A stretch of 64,000 bases of DNA from Anomaloglossus baeobatrachus (GCF_048569485.1 NC_134353.1:708324930-708388929); one strand, 5' to 3'; counted from the stretch's first letter, positions 1 through 10,059 are shown. The notes: generated from the letters alone by a model not told the origin. Numbers and translations: made by a program.

Positions 1-219
1 TAGGGCCGGGATTTCCGCAGAAATAATTGACATGCAATTACGTGCGGCTGCAGGACATCCGCAGCATGTTCCGCAGCTGCACGTATCTGCAGCATGGACA
101 CAGCACTCCCCATGTCCCATAGGATAACATGGGGAGTGTCTCTACATGCTGAAACCTGCGGATTTATCTGGAAAATCTACAGATTTTCTGCAGATTTAAT
201 CTCCCGTGGGCACATAGCC
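1..219. mobile_element. Harbinger-type MITE, right-hand part, cut by the window edge
   Basis: The segment ends in CGTGGGCACATAGCC followed by TTA at 220-222. This is the same terminal style (GGC at the tip, TWA target) as the complete MITEs further along. The other end lies outside the window. The interior is made of short self-complementary stretches rich in CTGCAG and CCGCAG. No coding potential is seen. Confidence 0.6.
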
Positions 220-451
220 TTAGAGAAAACAGGCCTTTACTTAAAATAGTATGTACACACGTCGTCTTATACATTTCTTGAACCCGGTAAGTTTTCCAGA
301 CAGAAGATGACACACCAGTGTGTTTTGTCGTAGTTTCCCTTCTGGTGTATTTTCAGGCACTTTTTTTATAATGTCTTTGGCCAACGGCATTTTATGTGTC
401 TAACTTTTATTGAATAAACTAGTAAGTGGCTTCCAACCAGAATCTGCGTAA

Positions 452-1005
452 GGCCCCCCTTCACATGTCAGTGATTTCGATACGTATGATGCCGTTTTCA
501 CATGTACCAGAATCACGGACATACTCAGACCCATTAAAATCAATGGGTCTGCGCACACATTAGTGATTTCTCACAGACCGTGGGTCTGTGTGTTCCGCAC
601 GGATACAAGTCCGTTTTTCTCCTGCAGCTCTGATGTCTTACGGACACAGTGGTGTGATCAGTGTGACACATACCAGAGAAATCACGTCTTCGAAATAAAA
701 TCCATTTCTATACATGACTGTCTCCAGCGATGTGGTCTTTAGCACTGCTGTCACTTGCTTCAGGGCCTGCTCATAGCATTTCACTGCACCTTAGATCCGG
801 AAGCAAGTGTGACTGCAGCGCTGAAGACCTCACCATGGACAGCAGCGCCGGGGACAGGTGAGTAAAAAGTTCCTGCTCTCCGTGTGCTATCACAGATAGC
901 ACACGGAGAACACGTGTGCCAAAATCATGGCACACGGAGCGCCAAACGCACTTCAACACATCCGTGAAAAATGTGTGTGTTTTTCACTGACATGTGAAAG
1001 AGACC
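452..1005. mobile_element. Harbinger-type MITE, about 554 bp
   Basis: The ends are inverted repeats. The left reads GGCCCCCCTTCACATGTCAG and the right, read from the other strand, GGTCTCTTTCACATGTCAG. Both are flanked by TAA (449-451 and 1006-1008), the 3-bp TWA target duplication of PIF/Harbinger elements. The interior has no open frame that resembles a transposase, so the element would depend on an enzyme supplied in trans. Confidence 0.72.
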
Positions 1006-1868
1006 TAAAGAATGTTCAGGTCACTTTCTTTAAATGCTTTGAGTCTTTGGAAACCTGAAAAGGTTAAAAAAAAAAAAGCTGAAAATTTTTTTTCAAAACA
1101 TGCACACAGCAAGTCGCTTTTTCATTGCCATGCCATTGTTCATACTTTTTAGCGTTTATTCAGGCAGAGCGAACTTGCCTGAAAAAGATTTTGTGTGCAC
1201 ATACCCTAACATGGCAGTATTGTGGTCAGAATTTAGCTGCATCCAATTTTGTAGAAACATAAAAGAATAAACCTGGAGAGAAATTTACAGAAAGGATAAC
1301 TATAATGGAAAGATTTATATCTTTTCAGCATTTTGGCGCCACTCCTGGTTTTGACTTCAAATACTGGTGGAAAATCCTGACCAGAACATGGTCATGTGAA
1401 GCAGCCTAAGGTAATAATGCCTTTTAGAAATGATACTGTGATTTTTTTTTTTTCTGTTTCTTGTAAATGTTGGCTCCTATAGAAAAGTGTGGACTGATTC
1501 TGATCAACAATACTTTCTGGGATACCTACAATATATGTTCAAGTTCACATAGCTGGGTGTATATGCCCACATAGAGGTAGCCATTGTGAAGAAGAAAGGA
1601 AAAACTTACTTCATGGGAGCAAGGTAGCAGATTCCAACAGTTGTTGTTAAAACCTTTTCTTCCTCAGTTTTGAGACTCAAAATAAAAGCTAACTAATAAC
1701 AAACTGTACCAAACTGACATGTTACACCCAACTGCACTGAGAGGCTTTATGGAACCTATTGATGTACCCACCAAACTAAACATCATGACTCCGGAATGTC
1801 TGACTGAAGGCCTGTGACCTTCCCCAACAACACCCTACCCCCTAGGGTTCTTATCTAAAATAAACACA
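1006..1868. other. Unrecognised intergenic DNA
   Basis: AT-rich single-copy-looking sequence. I see no gene, no clear terminal repeats and no tandem array here. The 3' limit is soft because the end of the neighbouring Ngaro-type element is not fixed. Confidence 0.5.
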
Positions 1869-2200
1869 AACACTGTGTGACGTTGGAATATAAAGGCCAC
1901 AGCAGCCCCATTTATTCATAACATAAACATCAGCCATGTAACAATACAACTCTTCATTGAAGAACCCGAAAAGGAAGGGGGGGGTACCTGAAGGTTAACC
2001 AAAATGTTCTTTGCAACATCAGCCTGTCTCCTGACCCTCAGCCGCAACACACCGACTCGAGAGCCCAAGCCAGATGTTGCCCCCACTACGTCCCGCTGAG
2101 ACTCAACCCAGCAAGGACCCGTTTACCAAACAATTGCACCGCTAGAGGTAACCCGCTCCGGCACTGGGTTCCGTCCTCTCCTCTGTGCAAACCCCCACCT

Positions 2201-3154
2201 TCAGACACCCCCCTCCTTTCCGCCACCGCGAGCTCGCATGACCCCTTGTGCGCGCGAGTCCTCCCACACCAACAAAGCCTTCTCAAGCCCCTCCATCAGC
2301 CCTAAGGCCCAAATATCATTTCCCACCGAATTTAAATGGACCCCGTCCCGGCGCAACAAGTCGGCGGACGCCGCTTCCAACTCCGGGTGCCGAACAGAGA
2401 CACCCCCAACCCGGGAAATGAACCGCCCAATCTCCCGATTCACTTTACTTCGCGCCCTGTTTACTGCCTCCACCGACCTGGCGTGCCGCCATGTCAGCCG
2501 CGCAACCATATCCGACCAGACAATTACTAGACCCGGGTGGGAAGACAGGAGCCGCAGGCAGTCACATTTTATGTCTTGTATCAGGTCCCTGGAAGCCCGG
2601 AGACCCAGGTCATTCCCACCCGCGTGTAGTACTACCACGTCCGGTGCTCTGTCCAGCTGCGAATGGTGGCGCCAGGTAGGCAACACCTCACTCCACAGCA
2701 TGCCCCTGACCCCGATCCATCGCACAGTAGCCTTTTCTCTGGGAACCCCCAACTGGCGGCCGTCCGGTCGTATTCCCGCACGGAACGCCCCCCAATACAC
2801 GTATGAGTGGCCGAGCACCCACACCAACAATGGGAAACCTACAAAACAAAAGGTGACAACACAACAGGGGAGAGGGGGAGGGGGGGGGGGGGGGCACAAG
2901 GAAGAAAATGGGTAATGATTACCAAACCAATACAGCCCCCGACCCCCCCCCCTCCCCACCCATAGCTCACAACAAGTTCGGCCGGACGTAAGATCGAAAC
3001 CTGGCCGAGTCCCATCGTCCAATCTTACGGAGAGCCTGCGCGCCCAGACCCCAACGAGCCGCCTGAGTCGCAGCCCCAATCCGAAAGGAGTGCGACGCGA
3101 ACTCAGCCTCGTTGAGACCGCAACACTGCAGGCACCTCCGAAAGATGCAGACAA
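2201..3154 (-). CDS. SGNH/GDSL-type hydrolase ORF of the Ngaro-type element
   Basis: The last frame of the element (about 317 codons) contains the SGNH hallmarks in order: GHSYVYWG with the nucleophile Ser, VVVLHAGGNDLG with the Gly-Asn-Asp block, and RRDGVHLNSVG with the Asp-x-x-His pair. SGNH hydrolases cleave ester bonds. Hydrolase-like ORFs are known as accessory genes in Ngaro-type and some other vertebrate retroelements, where their role is unknown. The catalytic part starts around residue 110; the stretch before it overlaps the end of the recombinase frame and may not be translated. Start choice is uncertain. A chance match is unlikely because all blocks are present with correct spacing. 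Confidence 0.75.
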   Translation of the reverse strand: MSASFGGACSVAVSTRLSSRRTPFGLGLRLRRLVGVWARRLSVRLDDGTRPGFDLTSGRTCCELWVGRGGGRGLYWFGNHYPFSSLCPPPPPPPLPCCVVTFCFVGFPLLVWVLGHSYVYWGAFRAGIRPDGRQLGVPREKATVRWIGVRGMLWSEVLPTWRHHSQLDRAPDVVVLHAGGNDLGLRASRDLIQDIKCDCLRLLSSHPGLVIVWSDMVARLTWRHARSVEAVNRARSKVNREIGRFISRVGGVSVRHPELEAASADLLRRDGVHLNSVGNDIWALGLMEGLEKALLVWEDSRAQGVMRARGGGKEGGV

Positions 3155-3938
3155 ATTGGTAACTCGACAAGGCTGACCCGTCCTGGTGGGACAAAAGGGA
3201 CCCCGGGCGAGCTCCCCTCACCTCTAAAAACGCCGACAGCCATCTGACAGGGCACTCCGCTAAACCAGGTACACCCCATAGTTCCACCATCCGACCTCTA
3301 CCCAGCTGGTCCGTCTTTGACCGTCTCAAGCAACACCGCACCACATCCATACCGCATTCCACGTCCTCCAGCAACAAACCTCCGTGACTCCTCGTGTTTC
3401 TGCTCACCAGTTCACTAATTCTAAACGCCCCAAAGAAGGCCAAAACAAAAGCGGTCCCGAACAACTGGCATTCATACTCCGAACAGCACACCCGAGGCAA
3501 CACCGACAACAGCTTGCCCAGCAGCTCAAAAGATACCGGGCGCCGAAGGTCTCGGCGCGCCCCCGCCCTCCGGTAACCCTTCATCACCTGGCGCACCCAG
3601 AAATCCTTCGTAACGTCCTTCCAGCCCAATAACTTGAAAAAGAAGGAAATGCCCGCTAACCTGCCCGCCACGGCCGACCACGAAAGGCCTTCTTCCTTAG
3701 CCCTGCCCAACATGAACAAAACTAAATAAACTCTGTCACCTTCAGATACATGACCTCCCACCTCATCAACCAACTCGAGCCAACGGTCCCACGCTGAATT
3801 ATAGCTGCGCCACGTACTGGGTGCCACCGAATGTCGGATCAATTTCCAGGCCGGCTGCAAACCAGGTCCCACAACCAGACGGGCCATACGGTCTCCTGCT
3901 GCTCCGCGTCCGGCGCCAGCATTCGAAAGCGGTCCCAC
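2967..3938 (-). CDS. Tyrosine recombinase of the Ngaro-type element
   Basis: The frame of about 323 codons carries the whole catalytic set of a tyrosine recombinase: Arg in FFGAFRISEL, a Lys-bearing RRSKTDQLGRGR strand, HSFRIGAAT (the HxxR pair) and the nucleophile Tyr in RFRSYVRP near the C-terminus. The N-terminal half, with STWRSYNSAWDRW, looks like the SAM-like core-binding domain. In DIRS-order elements this enzyme inserts circular DNA without making a target duplication, replacing the DDE integrase. Its 5' end overlaps the RT frame and its 3' end overlaps the hydrolase frame, so the ORFs are packed on one transcript. The first in-frame ATG is near 3887. Confidence 0.87.
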   Translation of the reverse strand: MGPLSNAGAGRGAAGDRMARLVVGPGLQPAWKLIRHSVAPSTWRSYNSAWDRWLELVDEVGGHVSEGDRVYLVLFMLGRAKEEGLSWSAVAGRLAGISFFFKLLGWKDVTKDFWVRQVMKGYRRAGARRDLRRPVSFELLGKLLSVLPRVCCSEYECQLFGTAFVLAFFGAFRISELVSRNTRSHGGLLLEDVECGMDVVRCCLRRSKTDQLGRGRMVELWGVPGLAECPVRWLSAFLEVRGARPGSLLSHQDGSALSSYQFVCIFRRCLQCCGLNEAEFASHSFRIGAATQAARWGLGAQALRKIGRWDSARFRSYVRPNLL

Positions 3939-5614
3939 TGGAAGCGAGATAAAGCATCAGCCACAGAATTCAGCACCCCCGGCACATGTACAGCGCAGAC
4001 CCACAAGTTCAACTCCAGACATTTCAGCACCAAGTGACGCAAGAGGTCCACTACCGGGGGGGAATCAGCTGTCAACTTGTTAACACACTGAACCACCCCC
4101 AGGTTGTCACACATGAAACGCACCTTCCTGTCTTTCAAATCCTGTCCCCAAACCTCTAAGGCCACGACAATAGGGAAAAGTTCCAACAGGGCCAAATTCC
4201 TAGTCAGACCGCAAACCCGCCACGAATCAGGCCACCTGCCGACACACCATCTCCCCCCAAAATATGCGCCAAATCCACTGGATCCCGCCGCGTCCGTATA
4301 CAGCACCAACTCCTCATTTGACACCACCTCACGAAGCCACAATGACCGTCCATTGTACAGCTGCAAAAAACGGGACCACACTCTCAGGTCCGCCTTATGC
4401 TCCACCTTCAAACGCACAAAATGCAAAGGGTGCAACACACCGGTGGTGGCTTGAGCCAAGCGACGGGAAAAAACTCTCCCCATCGGCAATATTCTACACG
4501 CAAAATTCAACTTCCCCAACAGGGACTGCAAGTCCCGTAAACGAATCTTCTTGGCCTCAATGGCCCCTTGAACACAACGCCTCAAATCCACCAGCTTGTC
4601 CTCCGGCAAGCGGCACTCCATGGCAACCGTATCCAGCTCGATACCCAGGAATTTCAAAACCGTAACCGGACCCTCCGTCTTCTCCGGCGCCAACGGAACG
4701 CCAAACCGGCGAGCAACCTGCTCCACTGTCCGAAGCAAAAGGGAACACTGCGAGGATCCCGCAGGCCCCATGCACAAGAAGTCGTCCAAGTAATGCAACA
4801 CTGAATCTAGACCCGCCTCCTCCTTAATTACCCATTCCAAGAAACAACTAAACTTCTCAAAATAAGAACATGAAATTGAACAGCCCATAGGCAAACAACA
4901 ATCTACATAAAACTTGTCCTCCCACCAACACCCCAACAGGTGAAAACTGTCCGGGTGCACCGGCAACAGGCGGAAGGCCGCTTCTATATCCGTTTTCGCC
5001 AACAGCGAACCACAGCCCAACTTCCTTAACCATTCCACAGCCTTATCAAAACGGACATACGAAACCGAAACCAGCTCAGGATCAATACCATCGTTCACCG
5101 ACCGGCCAGTAGGATAGGACAAATGGTGGATGAGCCGGAACTTGTTAGGTTCCTTTTTTGGGACCAACCCCAACGGGGACACAACCAAGTCCGGCAATGG
5201 AGGGGCATCAAAAGGCCCCGCCATCCGTCCTAGCTCCACCTCCTTCCGTAACTTATCCGCAACAACCTCACCATGTAGGCGCGTCGACTGCAAATTTTTT
5301 AAACGAATCTCTCCCGTCTTAACCACTGACGGTATCTTGAAACCAAAACTAAAACCGTCACTCAACAATTCCGCCGATCCCCGGTCCGGGTATCTACTTA
5401 GAAACGGCGCCATCCGATCTACCCTCACCGGGGTCCTCCCTTTTTGACGAAGACTCCGCGGCCTTTCCTTTTCCCTTCCGGAAGCACTTAAGGTGACTGT
5501 GGGCGCCACCACAGCCCGAACACTCGTGCTTGAATCGGCAGGAAGACCCAAACCGGCATTCCTTCTCATTAAACTGCCAGCAAACGCCCTTTTTGGGCCC
5601 CGACGAGGTGCCAA
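3839..5614 (-). CDS. Reverse transcriptase / RNase H of the Ngaro-type element
   Basis: The frame of about 591 codons holds ordered RT motifs: LGLVPKKEPNKFRLIHHLS, then KTDIEAAFRLLPVHP, then LPMGCSISC, then the catalytic HYLDDFLCMG, then the primer-grip-like region KFLGIEL. An RNase H domain follows, starting with LVLYTDAAGSSGFGAYFGG and ending with a conserved VADALSRFQWD block that in DIRS elements sits at the end of RNase H. The protein would copy the element RNA into DNA and remove the RNA strand. The frame begins inside the Gag frame and its true start is not fixed. Its end overlaps the recombinase frame by about 100 bases. Confidence 0.85.
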   Translation of the reverse strand: MAPRRGPKRAFAGSLMRRNAGLGLPADSSTSVRAVVAPTVTLSASGREKERPRSLRQKGRTPVRVDRMAPFLSRYPDRGSAELLSDGFSFGFKIPSVVKTGEIRLKNLQSTRLHGEVVADKLRKEVELGRMAGPFDAPPLPDLVVSPLGLVPKKEPNKFRLIHHLSYPTGRSVNDGIDPELVSVSYVRFDKAVEWLRKLGCGSLLAKTDIEAAFRLLPVHPDSFHLLGCWWEDKFYVDCCLPMGCSISCSYFEKFSCFLEWVIKEEAGLDSVLHYLDDFLCMGPAGSSQCSLLLRTVEQVARRFGVPLAPEKTEGPVTVLKFLGIELDTVAMECRLPEDKLVDLRRCVQGAIEAKKIRLRDLQSLLGKLNFACRILPMGRVFSRRLAQATTGVLHPLHFVRLKVEHKADLRVWSRFLQLYNGRSLWLREVVSNEELVLYTDAAGSSGFGAYFGGRWCVGRWPDSWRVCGLTRNLALLELFPIVVALEVWGQDLKDRKVRFMCDNLGVVQCVNKLTADSPPVVDLLRHLVLKCLELNLWVCAVHVPGVLNSVADALSRFQWDRFRMLAPDAEQQETVWPVWLWDLVCSRPGN

Positions 5615-7799
5615 ATGATCCCCCGCCGGTGCCCCCTGGAAAGGACTGTGATGCCGACTTCGGCGCAGCCATCAGCCGCATCCATAGACTAATTTCTTTG
5701 TGGTCCCACCGTAAACTGGGTCTGACCGCCTTCCTCTGGCGAAACTGCTCGTCGTCATATCTTAGCCAAGCAGTCCCCCCATAGGTCCTATACGCCTCAC
5801 AGATAGAATCCAGATAACAGAAAAGCGCTGTACAGTTATCCGGAGCCTTTTCCCCCACCACACCGGCCAGTATCACAAAGGCCTGCAACCAGTTCTGGAA
5901 AGTGCGGGGAATAAGGCGATAACGCCGCCGTTCTTCCTCGTCCTTTTTGCTCTCATCCGGTTTAACCCGATCCAGATTAAACTTTTCCAACGGAAGCAAT
6001 GAGAATATTTCAACATATTCATCCTTCCATATTTTTTCCCTGGTCTCCTGCTTCAGATGCGCCCCCAACGGGCCATCAAAGCAAACATACACTTCCCCTC
6101 TCGCCTTGTCATCCAATCGAACAATGTCCACTGCAGCCGCAGCTGCGGCAGCGGGAGCCGCAGCTGGGGCCGCGGGAGCCGCCACCACCGGCTCACCAAC
6201 CGCATTGCCACTAGCAACCCCTCCAACCGCAGGAGTCGCAACCTCCTGCCCCGTCGCTCCCTGCCACACCAAGCTAGGGCCCCCCACAGGGGCAAACAAA
6301 CCCCTAACCAACCTCAATAACTCGGATGCCACACTGCCGTCACCCGTCACCACATTCACGACCCGCCCGCCACTCGGGCCACCAAGTAAACCACCCGTAC
6401 CACCAACCACATTCACGCCCTGCACGCCATCCGTATCACCAGACACACCATCCATAGCCAAACCAGGTGCACGAGAAATAGAAGAAACCGTGGTCTTACC
6501 AGGCTGACTCCGAGAAGATCCCGAAACAGCCGTCACATGTTCTCCGCGTCGCACTCCAGCCGCCTCGCCGACCTCCACGATCTGGTCCCCGTTGCCGTCC
6601 TCCGCGACGTCCTCCTCCAGGGTTGCCTCCTCGTCCTCACTGGACCCAGGCCCAGGGAGCCCGCCGTCCGGCAGACTCGACCTTAGGCCCCGTCCGCCCG
6701 CAGCACCATCCATCCTCCGCGACGATCCAGACGCTGGCTCCGCCACATAAACGCCGCCTGGGGCATGCCGTCCGGCATCCCCGCGTGCTCCAGCTGATCC
6801 CGACGCCGTCCCATCGTTGTCCCTCCGCTGCGATCCCAGGCCGGGCCCCGCTGATCCGGGCCGTCTCCGTACGGACTCCCCCGCCGCCACTGGGACCCCA
6901 TGCTCCTGCATGGGCCCCGCTCTGCTCCTAGACCTTGCCGCCGCCGCCACTGTGGCCTCATCTGCACCCCGCGATCCCGCTGGCCCACGCAACCCAGCTG
7001 GCCCCCATGACCCCGCTGGCTCATACGACCCCGCCAACCCACGCGACCCCGCCGACCCACGCGACCGCGCCGGCCCACGTGACCGCGGCGGGTCAGGTGA
7101 CCGCACCGGGTCAGGCGAGCCTGCCGGATCGCGAGGACGCGGCGGGACGGGTGAGTACGCGGGGTCACATGACCGCGCACGGTCAGGTGACAGCGCCCGG
7201 TCAGGTGACATCGCCGCCCCACGTGACCGCGCTGCCCCACGTGATCGCGCCGCCCCACGTGACCGCGCCGCCCCACGTGACCGCGCCGCCCCACGTGACC
7301 GCGTCGGGTCAGGTGAGCGCGCTCGGTCAGGTGAGGCCGCCGGAGCACAGGGGGACGCCGGGTCACGCGAGCGCAGCGGGCCCCGTGACCGCGCCGGGTC
7401 AGGTGACCGCGCCGGGTCAGGTGACCGCGCCGGGTCACGCGGCCGCGACGCGCGCGTCACTGCCGTGCGCCGCGACCCGGAAGAGGAGGGGAGGCCGGCC
7501 GTGTCGCTCACCGCCCCGTTGCCTTGGCGCCCGCGGCCCGACTTCCGGCCGGGGCCTCGCGACGTCCCGGCTCCCGGATCCACCGCCGCACATCCACTCG
7601 GGCTCCGTCTCCGCCGCCGGCTCCTCGGCGTCATCTCCGGGCTGAGGCGCTCTGGGGGCCGAGTTCTTCGCTGCCGCTTCGGAGGCAGGGGGGTCCCATC
7701 TTCCTCGCCGACGCCGGACCATCGCTGGAGCTGCTCGTCCATCCAACGCTGTCCACGCTGCTCCGCCATCCTCTTCATCTGTGCCATGAAGTCCTCCAT
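5394..7799 (-). CDS. Gag-like protein of the Ngaro-type element
   Basis: The frame of 801 codons starts at an ATG at 7799 and is the most upstream frame of the element. The first quarter is charged and rich in Arg, Ser and Pro. The middle (roughly residues 120-280) is a degenerate repeat built from RSRGAA, RSPDPA and related hexapeptides. The C-terminal part has a more globular region and then a Cys/His cluster, CWQFNEKECRFGSSCRFKH, a CCCH-type zinc finger, followed by a second CxxC/H group (CSGCGGAHSHLKC). Such fingers in retroelement Gag proteins bind RNA. The last 220 bases overlap the RT frame in another phase, so some form of read-through or coupling is likely, as is known in this order. 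The role is inferred from position and the zinc finger, not from overall similarity. Confidence 0.75.
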   Translation of the reverse strand: MEDFMAQMKRMAEQRGQRWMDEQLQRWSGVGEEDGTPLPPKRQRRTRPPERLSPEMTPRSRRRRRSPSGCAAVDPGAGTSRGPGRKSGRGRQGNGAVSDTAGLPSSSGSRRTAVTRASRPRDPARSPDPARSPDPARSRGPLRSRDPASPCAPAASPDRARSPDPTRSRGAARSRGAARSRGAARSRGAARSRGAAMSPDRALSPDRARSCDPAYSPVPPRPRDPAGSPDPVRSPDPPRSRGPARSRGSAGSRGLAGSYEPAGSWGPAGLRGPAGSRGADEATVAAAARSRSRAGPMQEHGVPVAAGESVRRRPGSAGPGLGSQRRDNDGTASGSAGARGDAGRHAPGGVYVAEPASGSSRRMDGAAGGRGLRSSLPDGGLPGPGSSEDEEATLEEDVAEDGNGDQIVEVGEAAGVRRGEHVTAVSGSSRSQPGKTTVSSISRAPGLAMDGVSGDTDGVQGVNVVGGTGGLLGGPSGGRVVNVVTGDGSVASELLRLVRGLFAPVGGPSLVWQGATGQEVATPAVGGVASGNAVGEPVVAAPAAPAAAPAAAAAAAVDIVRLDDKARGEVYVCFDGPLGAHLKQETREKIWKDEYVEIFSLLPLEKFNLDRVKPDESKKDEEERRRYRLIPRTFQNWLQAFVILAGVVGEKAPDNCTALFCYLDSICEAYRTYGGTAWLRYDDEQFRQRKAVRPSLRWDHKEISLWMRLMAAPKSASQSFPGGTGGGSFGTSSGPKKGVCWQFNEKECRFGSSCRFKHECSGCGGAHSHLKCFRKGKGKAAESSSKREDPGEGRSDGAVSK
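6960..7445. repeat. Minisatellite inside the Gag-like frame
   Basis: Degenerate copies of an 18-bp type unit, built around CCACGTGACCGCGCCG and GGGTCAGGTGACCGCGCCG, run through this stretch. On the - strand they encode hexapeptides such as RSRGAA and RSPDPA. The unit length is a multiple of three, so expansion keeps the Gag frame open and also leaves long antisense frames. Confidence 0.8.
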
Positions 7800-8080
7800 C
7801 TTCGGGATCCAGCCACAACGATTCCAGTCACGTCCAGGTAGGAATGGCCCACCCCCCTCTGACCTGCCCTATATACGACCCCCTATAGCCACCACCCCCT
7901 GACCAATCACACTGACCCCTGATCCTAACTGCCCCTTAGCACCACCCCCAAATTTCGCGCCCAAACTGACTTTCTCCATTAACCCCTTATTAACCCTATG
8001 GCCTGGCATCCCTCCTAGTCATGTAGCCCTCCCTTAAGCCCCTTCGGGTCAGCAGTCCGGGCTCTTCCTTTCCAAGTATA

Positions 8081-8991
8081 CAGTGTGTCCACCCATATCC
8101 TGTTCACCACCATTAACGTGAGAACGGCGGCAGCTATAGGCATAAAAGTGGTGTTAAGGTATAGTAAAGTAGCCATGCGCTACGCAATGAAACCACCTAT
8201 AGCGCCACCTGGTGGAAAATAGAGTTAACATTTTTATCTCAATCGGAACGAGATAGCAAAAATAAAGTGAATTACAAAGTTGTAGGGCATCATCAATTCA
8301 ATACGAATCGACACTTTGCATATAGAAATGCTATGATAAGATCGTGTAAAACTCACAAGACTGCGGACGTGAAGCGATACCTCATGCACACCTTCCCTCA
8401 AGTCATTGGGTATGGTGGCTGCGTGGAGTGACCTTCACGCTCACCTGACCTGACCCCATTGGACTTTTCTGTGAGGTCACATCAAACAGCAGGTGTATGC
8501 GACCCCTCCACCAACATTGCAGGACCTACGACGACGTATCACAGATGCTTGTGCAAACGTGTCACCTACCATATTGCACAATGTGCAGCAAGATACAGTA
8601 TGCTGTCCAGAGTCTAAATGTGCATTGCAGCTGCCGGTGGCCACTTTGAGCATCAAAGTTAAATGAGCGCCATATGCGTAACCAGCATTCAATGTTTTGG
8701 GGGGGGGGGGTGTTTCATGGGTTTCATATCATAGCATTTCTGTATGCAAGGTGTCGATTCGTATTGAATTGATGCCCTACAATTTTTTTTTTAATTCACT
8801 TTTTTTTCTCTATCTCGTTCCCTTTTCGAGATAAAAATGCTAACTCCGTTGTTTTCCACCAGGTGGCGCTATAGGTGGTTTCATTGCATAGCGCATGGCT
8901 ACTTTACTATACCTAGACACCACTTCTATGCCTATAGCTGCCTCCGTTCTCAAGGTTAATGGCAGTGGACAGGATATGGGTGGACATACTG
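8081..8991 (+). mobile_element. mariner/Tc1-superfamily transposon, internally deleted
   Basis: TA dinucleotides flank the ends at 8079-8080 and 8992-8993. The left end CAGTGTGTCCACCCATATCC matches the right end read on the other strand (CAGTATGTCCACCCATATCC), and the inverted match runs on with gaps for well over 100 bp on each side. A decayed transposase 3' half lies between the repeats. At 911 bp it is shorter than a complete mariner, which is about 1.3 kb. Confidence 0.85.
8340..8665 (+). pseudogene. mariner transposase remnant (C-terminal part)
   Basis: Translation around 8440-8480 gives SPDLTPLDFF, the block around the third catalytic acid of mariner transposases (usually SPDLxPxDYF/FFLW). 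After a reading-frame change, words such as TLQDLRRRI, typical of the region that follows in the family, can be read. The N-terminal DNA-binding part and the first two catalytic acids are missing. Several stops and shifts are present, so it cannot make an enzyme. Confidence 0.65.
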
Positions 8992-9419
8992 TATAGTATT
9001 GAATATAGCTGCTATAATGGCACCAGTATAAGACCGGTTTTAGACCTGTTTCTCAGTCCATACTTAGTGCTTGGAAAAGTTGAGTCTCTGACCTCAACAG
9101 TCTCATACGGGCATGTGTACATGTCTTCTTTTACACACCGGCATGTCCAAGGCCGGCGTCAGCACCCGGCATACCCGGGCAAATGGCGGGGCCCTGGAGA
9201 GCTGGGGGGGCCCACTCGGCCTCGTCACTTCAGCTGCCCCCGGGCGGGCCCACTCTCCTTCAGTTCTGCTGCCGTCGGGCCGAGTTCCGGGGACCGCAGT
9301 CCTCGGCAGGAAACTGTGGCTGCCGTCCCTTAGCTAGTTTCATACTTGCGTTGCAAAAAGTGTGATGATAAAGGCCACGGATTCCAGTGAAATAAGTTTT
9401 CTTTAGCCGTGAGAGAGAG

Positions 9420-10020
9420 CCCTCATCATCACCGCACACCTCCCGACATCACCGCACACCTCCCGACATCACCGCACACCTCCCGAAATCACCGCACACC
9501 TCCCGAAATCACCGCACACCTCCCGAAATCACCGCACACCTCCCGACATCAGCGCACACCTCCCGACATCAGCGCACACCTCCCGACATCAGCGCACACC
9601 TCCCGACATCAGCGCACACCTCCCGACATCAGCGCACACCTCCCGACATCAGCGCACACACCCCACATTACCGCACACACCCCACATTACCGCACACACC
9701 CCACATTACCGCACACACCCCACATTACCGCACACACCCCACATTACCGCACACACCCCACATTACCGCACACCTCCCGACATCACTGCACACCTCCCGA
9801 CATCACTGCACACCTTCCGACATCACCGCACACCTCCCGACATCACCGCACACACCCCGACATCACCGCACACACCCCGACATCACCGCACACACCCCGA
9901 CATTACCGCACACACCCCGACATTACCGCACACACCCCGACACTACAGCTCTCATCACCGCACACACACCGGCACTACCGCACCCATCATCACCGCACAC
10001 ACACCGGCATTACCTCAGTG
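9420..10020. repeat. Minisatellite, about 20-bp unit
   Basis: About 30 tandem copies of CACCGCACACCTCCCGACAT and close variants (CACCGCACACACCCCGACAT; a 19-bp form with CCCCACATT in the middle). Variants are clustered in blocks, which suggests local amplification. The open frame through it is a by-product of a stop-free unit. Confidence 0.93.
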
Positions 10021-10059
10021 ACATCCCCGCTGACAGCGCGATTCACTTCAGTTGCTGCG

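Larger units (their letters stand above)
1870..8078 (-). mobile_element. Ngaro-type (DIRS order) tyrosine-recombinase retrotransposon
   Basis: Four long frames on the - strand lie in the order Gag-like, RT/RNase H, tyrosine recombinase, SGNH hydrolase, each overlapping the next. Tyrosine recombinase in place of an integrase defines the DIRS order. An extra hydrolase frame without a methyltransferase fits the Ngaro group. A TATA-like stretch lies near 7871 upstream of the first frame, and an AATAAA signal on the - strand at 1916-1911 suggests the transcript end. The coding part looks whole, which suggests a young copy. The terminal split repeats were not found by eye, so both ends are approximate. 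The 5' side is abutted by a mariner insertion at 8081. Confidence 0.8.

Noticed and set aside
6817-7902. Long + strand frames opposite the Gag-like gene (361 and 236 codons)
   Set aside because: They lie over the GC-rich in-frame minisatellite, have no domain signature and end where the repeat composition ends. They are antisense shadows of the Gag-like frame.
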